Source: Emiliania huxleyi CCMP1516
Taxonomy: Eukaryota > Haptophyta > Isochrysidales > Noelaerhabdaceae
Reading direction: 5' to 3'
Length of the DNA stretch: 59,714 nucleotides
Assembly (NCBI RefSeq): GCF_000372725.1
Contig: NW_005201176.1
Coordinates: 57,505-117,218 of the forward strand
This document shows, piece by piece, positions 20,419 to 32,100 of this stretch. The first letter of the stretch is position 1, and every line of letters begins with the position of its first letter. Both the position numbers and the translations under genes were made by a program. The notes under the pieces were generated by a model. It was not told the DNA's origin. It did no database searches and worked only from the letters and a program-made list of their open reading frames with translations.

Positions 20419-22133
20419 CTAGACGTTGCTCGCGTCGGTCTCGCTCGACGAGGTGCGCGCGAGGCGGCTGCTCGCCGCTCCGCGCGGCGCATCCGACGAG
20501 GCGGCGCCGCCGTCGCCCTCGAGGTGCGCAAAGGCGTCCGCGAGGGCGTTCGCGCGCGCCTCGGAGGTGTTGTCCGCGTCGATGCCGGCGCAGTGCGTGA
20601 TGGCGTAGGAGAGCTTGGCCTTTGCGATGTGGAGCGAGGTGTACTTTGGCCACTCGATGGAGAAGAAGCAGGTGTGCGCCACCGGCAAGTGCTGGTCGGG
20701 CGTGAGCGTCTCGAGGGCGTGGACCCGCATCGTCGCGTCGCCCCACTCTGCCTCGGTGAGCGGCAGCCTAGATGGGGGGAGGGGAGGCGGTCAAAAGGGA
20801 GGGGCGCGCCGCGCCACTCCGCCTCGGCCGAGGCGGCGGCCGGTTGCGCCCCCAGATGAACTTGAGGAAGGCGCGCCGCTGCTCGGGGGAGAAGGCCTGT
20901 TCACAGCGGCAGGTGTGAAGGCCGGCGGCGGCGTGCGGACCGGCCGCCCCGCCGGCGAGAAGAAGGGGGGGGAGGCCTCGAGCGCGCTCCAAAAGTGCTT
21001 GACGTGCGACTGCGACGGCGAGACGCCGACGCCGTACCGCGTGTGCCGTCGCAGCGCGGCGAGGTCGATGTCGGCGACGCCGCACGCCAGCCGCTCGAGC
21101 TCCTTTCCGGTGAGGAGGGCGAGCAGGCGGCCGCATGGGACGATGGAGGCGACGCCGGAGCGCATCGCCGCGTAGCCCGCGCGGCCCTCGGCCAGCCGCG
21201 CGGCGAGGGCGAGGCCGCAGTAGGCGTGCCGGTTGTGGAAGGTGACTGGCAGCGCCGCGCCGCCGTCACACAGCTCCACCAGCGAGCCGTCGGAGAGCTC
21301 CACCTCGAAGCAGTTGAAGAAGAGGTCGCCAAAGAGCGCCGCGTCCACGCCCTCGCGGTCGATGTGCCTCAGCGAGCGGAGCGAGTTTGCCGCCGCGTCG
21401 TCGAAGCCGGCGAGGTCGGCCTCGTCGAGGGGCGAGCCGACGAGCACCTTCCACACGTGCAGCTGTGAATAGTCCAGCTGTGAACAGTGCAGCTGTGAAT
21501 AGGAGCACCTTCCACACGTGCAGCTGTGAATAGTCCAGCTGTGAACAGTGCAGCTGTGAATAGGAGCACCTTCCACACATGCTCGCACAGCTCGAGGTCG
21601 AGCACCGTGTCCCGCTGCAGCAGCGCGCAGCCGAGCAGCAGCCCGAGCATGCGCCACCCGTCGAGCGCTCGCGGAGAGCTCGCCGACGGGCGCGCCAAGA
21701 AGGAGGAGCGGTTGGAGCCGAGGCTGTGCTGCCCGTTCGGGCAGCGCTGCAGCAGCTCGGACGAGTCGGCCTGCAGCTCCGCGCACAAGTTGGTAAAGGC
21801 CTCGCGGTAGAGCCCGCCGTAGTCGTCGCCAGCCTCGCCCACAAACTTGACGCGGAACCCGCGGTCGCGCCGCCGCATCTTTGCCATGTCGGCGCCCCGC
21901 AGCCCGGTCAGCATCTGCGAGAAGAGCGTCCCGCTGTGCCTGTTCACAGCAGAGGGTGTGAAGAGACGCTGTGTTCACACCTCCTGGAGAAGAGCGTCCC
22001 GCTGTGCCCCGACTCGCGCCGCGCCGCAGGGGACCCCTCGCCGCCCCCCACCTCCACCGCTAGCGCCGACCCGCCGCCGCCGCTGCTCCCGCCCCCGCCG
22101 TCGCCGCCGCCGCCGCCGCCGCCGCGCCCTCCG

Positions 22134-22195
<62 letters not shown>

Positions 22196-24411
22196 CTCCC
22201 CGCCGCCTCCTTCCTCGCTGCCGCTGGCGCCGCCGCCCTCGTCGCCCTCGCCGCCCGCGGCGGGCGACGCCGAGCGCGATGCGCCGCCCGCCGCGCGCTG
22301 CATCGCCTCCTCCGCCTCGAAGCGGTTGAGGCGCACAACGACCGCCTCCTTGGACTTTTGGATGGGTGGCGTGTCGGCCGCCTTGTCGGGCAGCCCCCCC
22401 TCCCACGCGCGCATCTTGACGTCGTAAAAGACGAGGTGGCGCAGCGCAGACAGCCGCCCCCCCAGCGTGCCGGGCGCGGCGCACCAGCCGGTGAGTGCAT
22501 ACGGCAGCAGCGCCTCCGCCTCGTGGTTGAGCCGCACCTACTCCGGACGGGGGGGGGGGGCGCGTGAAGAGACGCCGTTCACAGCAGCGCCTCCGCCTCG
22601 TGGTTGAGCACCAGCAGGGCCCACCGCGCCGCGATGGGCGCCGTGTCGCTCTCTGCCGTCGGAGCGAGCGCGGCGAGGGAAGGGCAGCTGCCGCCGAGCT
22701 TGGCGAGCTCTGCGCGCGCCGCTCCGGGCCTCCACGGCGCGAGCAGCTCTGCCCGCGAGACGTCCCTCATCCTATTCACAGCTGCACTGTTCACAGCTGG
22801 ACGATTCACAGCTCTGCCCGCGAGACGTCCCTCATCCTCCGCTCGCTCTTGCCGCGCGTGGCGAGGTAGCGCGCGTACGCGATCAGCTCGAGGTCGAGCT
22901 CCGCGCACCAAGCGCCCCACCCGTCCGGCGGCCAGCCCTCGCACCCCGGCCCCTCGTTGCAGTCCCGCATCCACCGACCAACCACGCGCCTCGCGGCCGA
23001 CAGCACCGCGGGCGGTGGCAGCGCGGCGGCGGCGGCGGCGAGCGGCGCGCGCAGCCTCTCCTCGCTCGCGGCGGCGGCGGCGGCGTACCCGTCGAGGACG
23101 GCGACAAGCACCGCGCCGAGATCGGCCAGGCGGCGCAGCAGCTGCGCCTGCCGCGGGGGCATGCCCACCGCGCCCGCGCCGGCGCCCGCGCCGGCACCCG
23201 CGCCGCCCGGTGCGGCCGCCGGCCCGAGAAGCGCGACGCGCGCCTCCACGGCGGCGCTGCGAGGCAGGTGCACCTCGGCGAGCGGGGAGAGGCCAGGCAG
23301 CGAGGCGAGCAGCTCGGAGTACAGCTGCGCGTGCAGCGGCAGCAGGTTGGAGGCGTCCCTGTCGGCGGCGTGCCACCGCACCGCGCGCGCGAGAGGCAGC
23401 AGCCGGGAGAGGCGCCAGCTCGCTCGCTGGTCCTCGTGGGGCGAGTGGGCGGCCGGCGGCGGCAGCTGCAGCAGCGCGAGCAGGATGGCGCACGCCTCGG
23501 GCTTGGAGCGGCCGAGCGGGTGCTGCAGCAGCGCGAGCAGGTCGTCGAAGACCTGGCGGGAGAGCAGCGCGGACGGCGCCTCGTCCAGGAGGAGCCTACC
23601 GCCCACCGAGACCGCCCGAGCTCACCCGAGCTCGCCCGAGCTCGNNNNNNNNNNNNNNNNNNNNNNNNNNNNNNNNNNNNNNNNNNNNNNNNNNNNNNNN
23701 NNNNNNNNNNNNNNNNNNNNNNNNNNNNNNNNNNNNNNNNNNNNCGACTTGAGCACTTGAGCACTTGATAGGTCGATTCCGCCTGGGTAGCAGCCTGGGA
23801 GGGCGTGCGAAAAAGAATAGCGAAAAACACTTTCCTCGATCTCGCGCAGCAAAGGAAACCGCTCACTAGATCGAACGCACAATTCTTTCTCACACACTGT
23901 TCTTCACCTCTTCCACCTCTACATCAGGAGCGCGACAGGGAAGGCCGGGGCCGTCTCGATCGGCGCCGCCGCCTGACACGCGTTGGCGGTCGGGTCGTAC
24001 CGCTCCACCGAGCTGAGGTAGCCGTTGTCGTAGCCTCCCACAGCATAGAGCTTGCCGTCGAGCACCACCACAGCGAGAGAAGGGAAGAGAGGGGGGAGAA
24101 GGGGAAGAGATGGGGGCGGCTCGTCCGCCTCGACGAGCAGCGCGGCGGCGCCCGGGATGTGCACTCTGCGAGGCGCGCTGCTCCGGCTACCCGCCGGGCG
24201 CCACTCTCCCCCGGAGAGTGAGACGGCGGCGGAGAGCCCGCGCCTGCTAAGTCACCATTCCGGATGACCCGAGGGGTGCCTCGCCATTGCCGGCGGCGGA
24301 GAGCCCGCGCCGCAGATCGGCGAGCGCGTCGTCGCGCAGCAGGCAGGTGAACTGCGCCGGAGCCCGCCCGAGGAGCGGCCCGAGCGATGCGAGCGCACCG
24401 CGCGGCTTGTC

Positions 24412-24469
<58 letters not shown>

Positions 24470-27400
24470 TGCCCGCCGGCGGCGTGCGCGAGCTTGAGCA
24501 GCGCGAGCAGCTGCGGCGGGTCCGAGGCGACAGAGGCGACGGCGACCGACATCGGGTCGCTCCCCTCCTCGCCGCCGTCCGACGCGGCGGGAGCCGGCGG
24601 GCGCGAGAGAAGCAGCAGCGTCGCCTGCCGCATCGCGAGCCGCGCGAGGCCGAGCTGCAGCGGCATCACCGCCCGCCGGCAGAGGGTCGCCGCTGAGAGC
24701 GGCACACCGCCTAACGGATGGCCCACCGTGCTCGAGCATGAAGCCTTCGCCCGGCTCGCCGCTGAGAGAGCGGCACGCCGCCGTCGCCCGACGCCGGGGC
24801 GAGCCACGCCGTGGCAGCCGCCTCAGGCACCGACAGCTCCGCGGCAGACGCGCGCAGCAGCAGCGGCGCGTCGCTCGCCTCGCACTTTGTGAGCAGCGTG
24901 ACCGCCGTGCCGTACCCCGCCTCCGCCTGCTCACGCGGCACGCAGCTGTGAAGAGGCGCCGCTCACACCGCGCACCGCACCAGCCGCGCCCCGCCCCAGC
25001 CTCGTCGGCGACGCCTTCGGCGGGCGCGTCCACCGCCACCACCAGCCCGACCTCCCCGCCCGGCAGGCGGAGGGGCGAGCCGGCGACCAGCTCGAGCGCC
25101 GACAGCGGCGGCAGATGCGCCGGCGCGCGAGGCGCCTCGCCCTCGCCGAGCTGCCGCGCCTCGCCGCCGCCCGCGCCAGCCACGTGCGATGCAAACGCCC
25201 CCCCGCCGGAGGGGCTGCCGGACTGCAGCGGCTGCGGGCTGCTTCCGCCGCCGCCGCCCGCGCGGACGGCGGCGGAGGCGGCGGCGGCGGTGGCGGCGGC
25301 CTCGTACCCATAGTCCATGGCGGCCAGGTTCGCGGCCGGCACAAACTCGCCTACTCAACGGCGACTTCCTCCCACGTCTTCGAGCTGGTCGGAGAGTGCG
25401 TGGTGGACGAGGCCCGGGCGGGCTCGCCGATGCGGGCGGCGGCGCCGGCGGCGCCGGAAGGGAGGCCGCTGCTCTTGCTCGGCGCGGGGCGGGGCACCTC
25501 CACGCGGAAGGACTGGCCCGGCCGGATCCCCTGAGGCAGCACGGTGCGGAAGCGCCGCCCCGCCTGGTCCTGCACGAGCACCGACTGGCCGGGCGCCACC
25601 GGAGCACCGCCCGCCGGCCAGGTCACGGAGAGGGTGATCGAGCCGCGCGGGGCGTCGGGCTGAGCGTCGCGCCCGGCCGGCGGCGGCATGAGGAACCTGG
25701 GGAGGGGGCCGGGCAGCTCCTCACCAGAGTGGCTGGCGTGTGTGTCCTCGGCCGGCGGCGGGCGGACACTTCCTAGACACTTCCTAGACACTTCCTAGGC
25801 AACAGACCGCGCACTCGGCCGGCGGCCGTGAGTGCTCTGCCGACCGAGGCCGGTCGGCACCCCCCGTCCCGGAGTGTCTAGGAAGTGTCTAGGAAGTGTC
25901 TAGGAAGGTACCCACCAGCCGTCTGGGCCGACTGCGGGCGCCCCATCGAGCCTCGTTGCCGCCGCCAGCTCGCCGAGGCGGTCCGAGGTGAGCCCGCTCT
26001 CCCCCCCCGCCGCCTCCCCCTCCGCACCGCCCCCCTCCTCCCCACCCCCCTCCCCCTCCTCCTCTCCGTCACTGGCGGGCATCGGCGGCGGCTCCTCATC
26101 ACCCGCCTCCTCCTCCCCCTCCGCCGCCGCCGCCGCCACGTCCATCAGCCAAGAGACGGCGGCGTCGGGGTTGCCGCGGCTCAAACGCAGGGCCTTGTTG
26201 GCTCACCGCGAAGCGTCGATGCCGAGAGGAGCCGGGAGGAGCCGACAGGAGCCGAGAGGAGCCGAGCGGAGCCGAGAGGAGGCGAGAGGAGCCGAGCGGA
26301 GCCGAGAGGAGGCGAGAGGAGCCGAGCGGAGCCGAGAGGAGGCGAGAGGAGGCGAGAGGAGGCGAGCGGCGGCGTGAGGCGTCGCCTTGTGGCACACAGC
26401 TGGCGATGCGTCGATCCCGAGCTCTGCCACGTTCTGCGACAGCGCGTACGCCGCCTCCCACCTAGTCGCGTGCCCAGCCACACTACTCACCCACCACCAC
26501 CCAGCGGTGGGAGGACGCACGCAGCCGCGCGCCGCGATGACCGCCCGAGCCGCGGCGTCGGCGGCGGCGGCAGCGGCGGCGGCGGCGGAGAGGAGGGGAG
26601 CGCGGCGCCTGCGCCCTGCGGCGACGGCGGGGCGGCGACGGGGCGGGGCGGGGCGCCGTCGGCGCGGGTGGAGGACTCCATCGCGGCGACGAGGCGCGCG
26701 AAGCCCTCGTCCACCTCGTCCGGCGAGGAGCGGCGCCCGCTCGCCTCCCTGCCGCTGCCACTGCTCCTGCCGCTGCGCGTCGCCGACGACGTTGAATCGA
26801 AGCTCGCCCGCTCCGCCTGCTCGCAGCTTGCCTGCGTGTGGCCGCTGCACCTCTCTCTTCCTCGCAAGGAGCCGCCCCTCGCCCCCTCCTCCGCCTGCGT
26901 CTCCTCCGCCGCCGACCCGTCCGCCGCGCCAGAGCCGCCCGACACAAGCGGGAGCGGCGGAGACTGCGAGCGGCCATCGAGCAAGAGAGCCGCCTGGGCG
27001 CGAGAGGAGCCCGAAGATGGACCGAGACTGTCCCGAGGTGAGGCATCCGAAGAGGAGGGCTGCGCCTGCGCGCGCGCGGAGGCGAGGAAGCCGCCACCCT
27101 CCCGCAGCGGCGCCGCCCGCCGCCCGGCCAGCAGAGCCCGCAGCGACGCCTCCCCGGCGAGCGCCAAGGCCTAGGCTCGGAACAATCTCGGGTGGGTCTG
27201 CGGCGATCTCGGGCGGCGTGGGAGCCGCCCGGTGCGCGAGAAGGCAAGGGGCCTCGGCGGGCGGGCGGCGGGTGGCGGCGAGCTCGGAGACGGTCAGCTC
27301 TGCTGCGGCTAGCAGGCGGCCGCACTCGTCGCGCGAGAGCGGCGTCCGGTCGGGCGAGGAGCGGGTGGCGTCGGCGACGAGGAGGGGGACCAGCCCGGCC

Positions 27401-28083
27401 GCGGTGGCCGCGCGGGCGCCGTCCGCGGCGCCGCAGAGCCACGAGAGGGAGAGGAGGGCGCGGCACCGCAGCAGCGACCCCGCGGGCGTGGCGGCGGCGG
27501 CCGGCGGGAGCAGCGCCTTGTACACGCCCAGCAGCGCGGCGCGGGCCTCGTCGGCGGCGTCGGCGGCGCCGGCCGTGGAGGGAGGATGGGCCGGCCGGCC
27601 GCCCGCGTCGGAGGCGGCGGGGAAGAGCGCGGTCGGCGCGAGGGCTGCTAGGGGGTGGACCCGCACCGAGCCTGCCGCGGCGGTCGTCAAGTCACGCCAC
27701 GCGTCGCCGTCGAGCCGGACCTGGGGCAGTCAACACGGGCGAACAGAGAAACTCACCGGCGGGCCGGCGGCGGTGCGGAGGGGCGAGGAGGAGTGTGTGG
27801 GGCCAGCCCAGGAGGAGGTGGTGAGTCAAGTCCGTGAACCATCAGGCCGCGCCGAGAGGTGCGAGCACATGCAGGGGGGGGGGGGGGGGGAGACCAGGTG
27901 CGTGTCCGCCGACGACGCGCCGCCCGCGCCCGGCTCCGCGCCAATCAGCGTGCCTCTGCGGGCCCCCTTCGCAGTGCCGACGGAGACGCGCGCGCCCGCA
28001 TGCGCAACCCAAGTGTGCCCTCCAAGCACGCAGATCGCGCCGAGCGCCTCGGAGGCGGCCCTCCAAGGGAAAGCGGCGGAGGA

Positions 28084-28148
<65 letters not shown>

Positions 28149-29142
28149 CCCCCGGTATCGACGGGAGGATCGGCGGCAACGCCGCCAGCGCCGCCGCCGC
28201 CGCACGCAGCACCTCGGTCCGCCACGGCTCCCCCGACGCCAGGAGGCGGCGCAGCAGCGCGACGCAGCCGTCGCTCACAGTGCGCCACGCCGCCGCCGGC
28301 CGCCAGAGCGTGGGGAGAGGCCGCGGCAGCGGGGCGAGCGGCAGCAGCAGCTCGGAGCCGACCTGGCGAAGCAGCGCGACGGGAAGGCCCCCCTCTCCGG
28401 TCGCTCCGCCGGCGCTGCGGCGGCCGGCGGCCAGGCCTCCGCTGAGCATCGCCTGGAAGAGAGGACGGGCGGGCGGGCGGGCAGAGGGGGGGGGGGAGCA
28501 TGAGGAAGGGCCCCGGGCGGTCTGCGGGCTGCCTCCCGCTGAGCTTCGCCTCGAGCGAGGCGAAGGCGCCGGCGTCGGCGTCGGCGTCTGCGGCGCTCGG
28601 CTGCGGCGCGAGTGAGCCTGGAACCGCCTCGGGCGGCGCAGACGGGAGGAGGAGGGCGAGAGCGCGCAGCGCGGCGGCGGCGCAGCGCGGGGACGCGTGA
28701 CCCGCAAGGGAGAGCAAGCGCTCGAGCCAGCCCGCGCTACCGAGGGCCGTCCGGGAGCTCGCCGACTCGGCAGCGGCCGCGCAGACCACCGAGAGAGTGT
28801 TGTGCAGCGCCGCCTCCGCCTGCCGAGGTGGCGCCGAGGTGCGGCCGAGGAGCGGCCGAGGAGCGGCTACAGCCGAGATGCAGCCGAGGTGCAGCCGAGG
28901 TGCAACCGTGATCTAGCCGAAGTGCGGCCGAGAGGCGGCCGAGATTCGGCCGAGATCTAGCCGAAGTATTCCGAGGTGCAGCCGGGAGACGGCCGGAGGG
29001 CGTGCGAGGGGCAAGCAACCGCCTGCCGGGAGAGACTAGCCGCGCTCGCGCCGCCGTCAGTGCAGAGAGATCCGCCAAACGCGACCGCAGCGACGGCCGC
29101 CGGCGCCGCCCCGCCGCTCGACGCGACCGGCGGGGAGGCGGA

Positions 29143-29189
<47 letters not shown>

Positions 29190-32100
29190 ATAGCGCGTCG
29201 ACAGCTTCGCCCAGCTGCGCGCACGCTAGCCTTGCGCCGGGCGGCGGGGGCGCCTTGCGGCCGTCGTGGGGCTGGAGGAGGCCGCCCAGCGAGGCGGCGC
29301 GCGCAAAGGCGGGGTTCGGCCCTTGAGGCCTAGGAAGCGTCGGCGAAGTGTCGGCGAGGTGTCGGCGAAGTGTCGACGACATGTCTAGGCGAGGTTCGGC
29401 CCTTGAGGCCCTGCGCTCGGGCTGGCCCGCAGGCTCGGAGGAGCGCTGCCTCCGAGCCCCGCGGCGGAGGCAGCGCCGTCGACGAGCCCCCTCGCCTGCC
29501 GCCCGAGGGAGGAGAAGGGGTGTGTGGAGGGGGGCGTGTGCGTGCAGCGGCGGAGAGGGGGAGGGGGGGGGGGGGGGAAAGGTACCCCCCTGCTGCCCGA
29601 GGGAGAGGGCGGCGGCGCAATAGTTGAGGTGCAGCAGGCGGGCGGCGCGTGCGACCGCGTCTCCGCCGCCGCCCTCGCCCGCTCCGCCGCCGCCGGCAGC
29701 GAGCGCCTGCAGCCGCCGCAGCACTCCGCACCGGAGGGCGAGCGGGGTGGCGTCGGCCGGCGCGGCCTGCAGCGCGCACATCGCCAGCCGCGCTGTCTGC
29801 TGCGGCGTCGCACTGTCTGGCTCGGCGGCAAGGTGCAGCACCACCGCGCTGAGGAGCCTCTCGTGCGCCTCCACCAGGGCCGGAGTGGTGCACGCCGACC
29901 AACCCTGCCTGCTGGCGGTGCGGCCGGCGCTCTCCGTTGCCTCGGCCGCCGCAACCTCCCACGCCTCCCGCAGCGCGCTCAGCACACGCGCCGCGGCCGC
30001 CGGGTGGGCGCCGTACACACGCAGCGCCCTGCCACACAGCCGCAAGCCGAGGGCACGCGTCGCGCCGCGCGCCGCGCGGGCGGCGAGGCAGTGTCGCATC
30101 TCTCGCGCCGACACGCGCGAGCGAACCCACTGAAGCACCTCGGCGCAATCTGCAGGCAAGCCCGAGTCGGCGTCCTCCGGGGCCGCCCCGCCGGCCAACG
30201 CCGCCGCAAACTTGGAGGAGGAGGAGGCGAGGCCGGCCGATGCGACCGACGGCGACCGCGCGGCGAGGGGGAGCATCTGTGGCCTCGCGCTGCCGCGGGA
30301 AGCGTGCCTACCAGGCATCGACGAGAAGCGTCTAGCGAGTGTCTAGGGAGTGTCTAGGGAGTGTCTAGGGAGTGTCTAGGGAGTGTCTAGGGAGTGTCTA
30401 GGGAGTGTCAACGAAGTGTCAACGAAGTGTCTAGGAAGTGTAAAGTCCGCCTACTCGTGATGAGCCACTCGCAGCTGGGGAGTGTAGAGAGTGTCTGGGA
30501 AAGTGTCTAGGAAGGCGCCATGCTCGCTCGAGCAGCAAGTCCGCCTGCTCCGCCAAGGCACCGCCCGGCTCGCCTCCTCCCACGACGTAGTCCTCGCCGC
30601 CCACTGACCTGCGGCGAGTGCCGTCGGCACCGCCGCTCGCGTCCGCCCCCTGCTTGGTGTGCTCTGCGAGCGCCGCCTCCCACAGCAGCCGCGCCTAGGA
30701 AGTGTCTAGGAAGTGTCAACGAAGTGTCAACGAGGTGTCTAGGAACCTCCCACAGCAGCCGCGCCTCTGACCATACCGCGGCGAGCGCCTCGACCGCCTT
30801 TGAAAGCTCATCTTGCACCTCCGTCTCGACGGACAAGCGGCCAGTCGCCGCCGCCTCCGCCGCCGCCTCCACCGCACCCTCCGACCTCTCCACCCCGCCC
30901 TGCACCTCCGCCTCCGCCTCCGCCGCCTCCGCCGCCACCTCCGCCTCCGCCTCCGCCTCCGCCTCCGCCGCCTCCGCCGCCACCTCCGCCTCCGCCTCCG
31001 CCGCCGCCGCCGCCGCCTCCGCCGCCGCCGCCGCCGCCTCCGCCGCCTCCGCCGCCGCCTCCGCCGCCACCTCCGCCTCCGCCTCCGCCGCCTCCGCCGC
31101 CACCTCAGCCTCCGCCGCCTCCGCCGCCTCCGCCGCCTCCGCCGCCTCCGCCGCCACCTCCGCCTCCGTCACCTCGACCGCCCCAGCTGCCGCCCCGCCC
31201 GCTGCATCCTCCTCCTCCACTGGCTCTGGCTCACCACCTGTCCCAGCCTCCGACCCTCCCACCTCCACCTCCGCCACCTCCGCCACCTCCGCCACCTCCG
31301 CCACCTCCGCCACCTCCGCCACCTCCTCTTCCTGCAGCTGTGCCGCCGCGGTGATCTCCGCCGCAATCTCCTCCACCCCCTCGGCTTTTGAGTCCGCGCC
31401 GTCGCCCTCGCCGCCGCCGCCGTCGCCGCCGTTGCCCTTGTCGCCGTCGCCCTTGCCGCCCAGCCCCCCCGCCCCTCCGTCCACCGGCACTGGGATCAGA
31501 ACCACAGCGGGCACCTCCCCCTCCGCGCCGCCGCCCTCGCGCGCAGCCACCTGCGCCGCCGCCTGCGCCGCCGACAGCGACTCGGCGGCGGCAGCGGCCT
31601 CCGCGACGCCGCCTCGCGCGATGAGGAGCCACGCAAAGAGCGTGCGCAGCGCGCGCGCCGCCGGAGCGGAGGAGGCGACGCCAACCCACTCACCCGCGTG
31701 GCGCACGCTGTCGCCGCCGTGTAGCCGTGACAGCAACTCCACCGCCTGGCCCTCGCCAGCCACCAGCGACGCGACCACACGCCGCTCGACGCCCTCGGCT
31801 GCCGCCGCAGCGGCGGCGGCGGCCTCGGCGGCGGCCCCGTGCGGCGGCGGCGGAGGCGGTGGCGCCAGCAGCGCCTCGAGCTCAGCCGTGGAGCCGCGCT
31901 GCTCGGAGCCTCCTCGCTCGCCCGACGAGGTCCGGTGCGGTCCCAGCGGGGCGCGCGCGCGCGGGTCGTCGCACGCCGCGGCGGGGAAGAGACGGGAGCC
32001 GTGCAGCCACCTCGCGTGGCGCAGCTCGGCGGCGGATGGAGGCTGCGCCAGCGCAAGCATCGCGCCATACCGAGCGAGGAGGTTCGAGACAGCGAGCGAG

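Larger units (their letters stand above)
20419..22352 (-). other. HECT domain exons of the giant ligase
   Basis: It starts at TPPIQKSKEAVVVRLNRFEA and includes GFRVKFVGEAGDDYGGLYRE (N-lobe), VELCDGGAALPVTFHNRHAY, HFWSALE+AFSPEQRRAFLK, FIWGRN+RLPLTEAEW, and the catalytic LPVAHTCFFSIEWPKYTS (Cys codon at 20668-20670). Exons: 20767-20419, 20896-20841, 21447-20977, 21939-21570, 22519-22008. A long poly-Gly/Ser insert (22080-22260) sits in the N-lobe. Joining these exons gives one continuous HECT sequence, supporting the proposed GT-, GC- and GA-type donors. Confidence 0.85.

Noticed and set aside
22080..22260. Plus-strand Pro/Arg-rich frames over GCC tracts
   Set aside because: Antisense of poly-Gly coding sequence in the ligase; no domain and biased composition.
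26214..26385. GCCGAGAGG array as a CRISPR-like repeat
   Set aside because: Units are short and contiguous with no unique spacers; eukaryotic context; it is a simple tandem repeat in an intron.
30325..30440. TAGGGAGTGTC array as telomere-like or CRISPR
   Set aside because: Unit does not match telomeric repeats and has no spacers; same family as other ligase introns.
30800..31354. Plus-strand poly-Pro protein of 180 residues
   Set aside because: Complement of the Glu/Ala coding repeat of the ligase; no other coding sign.
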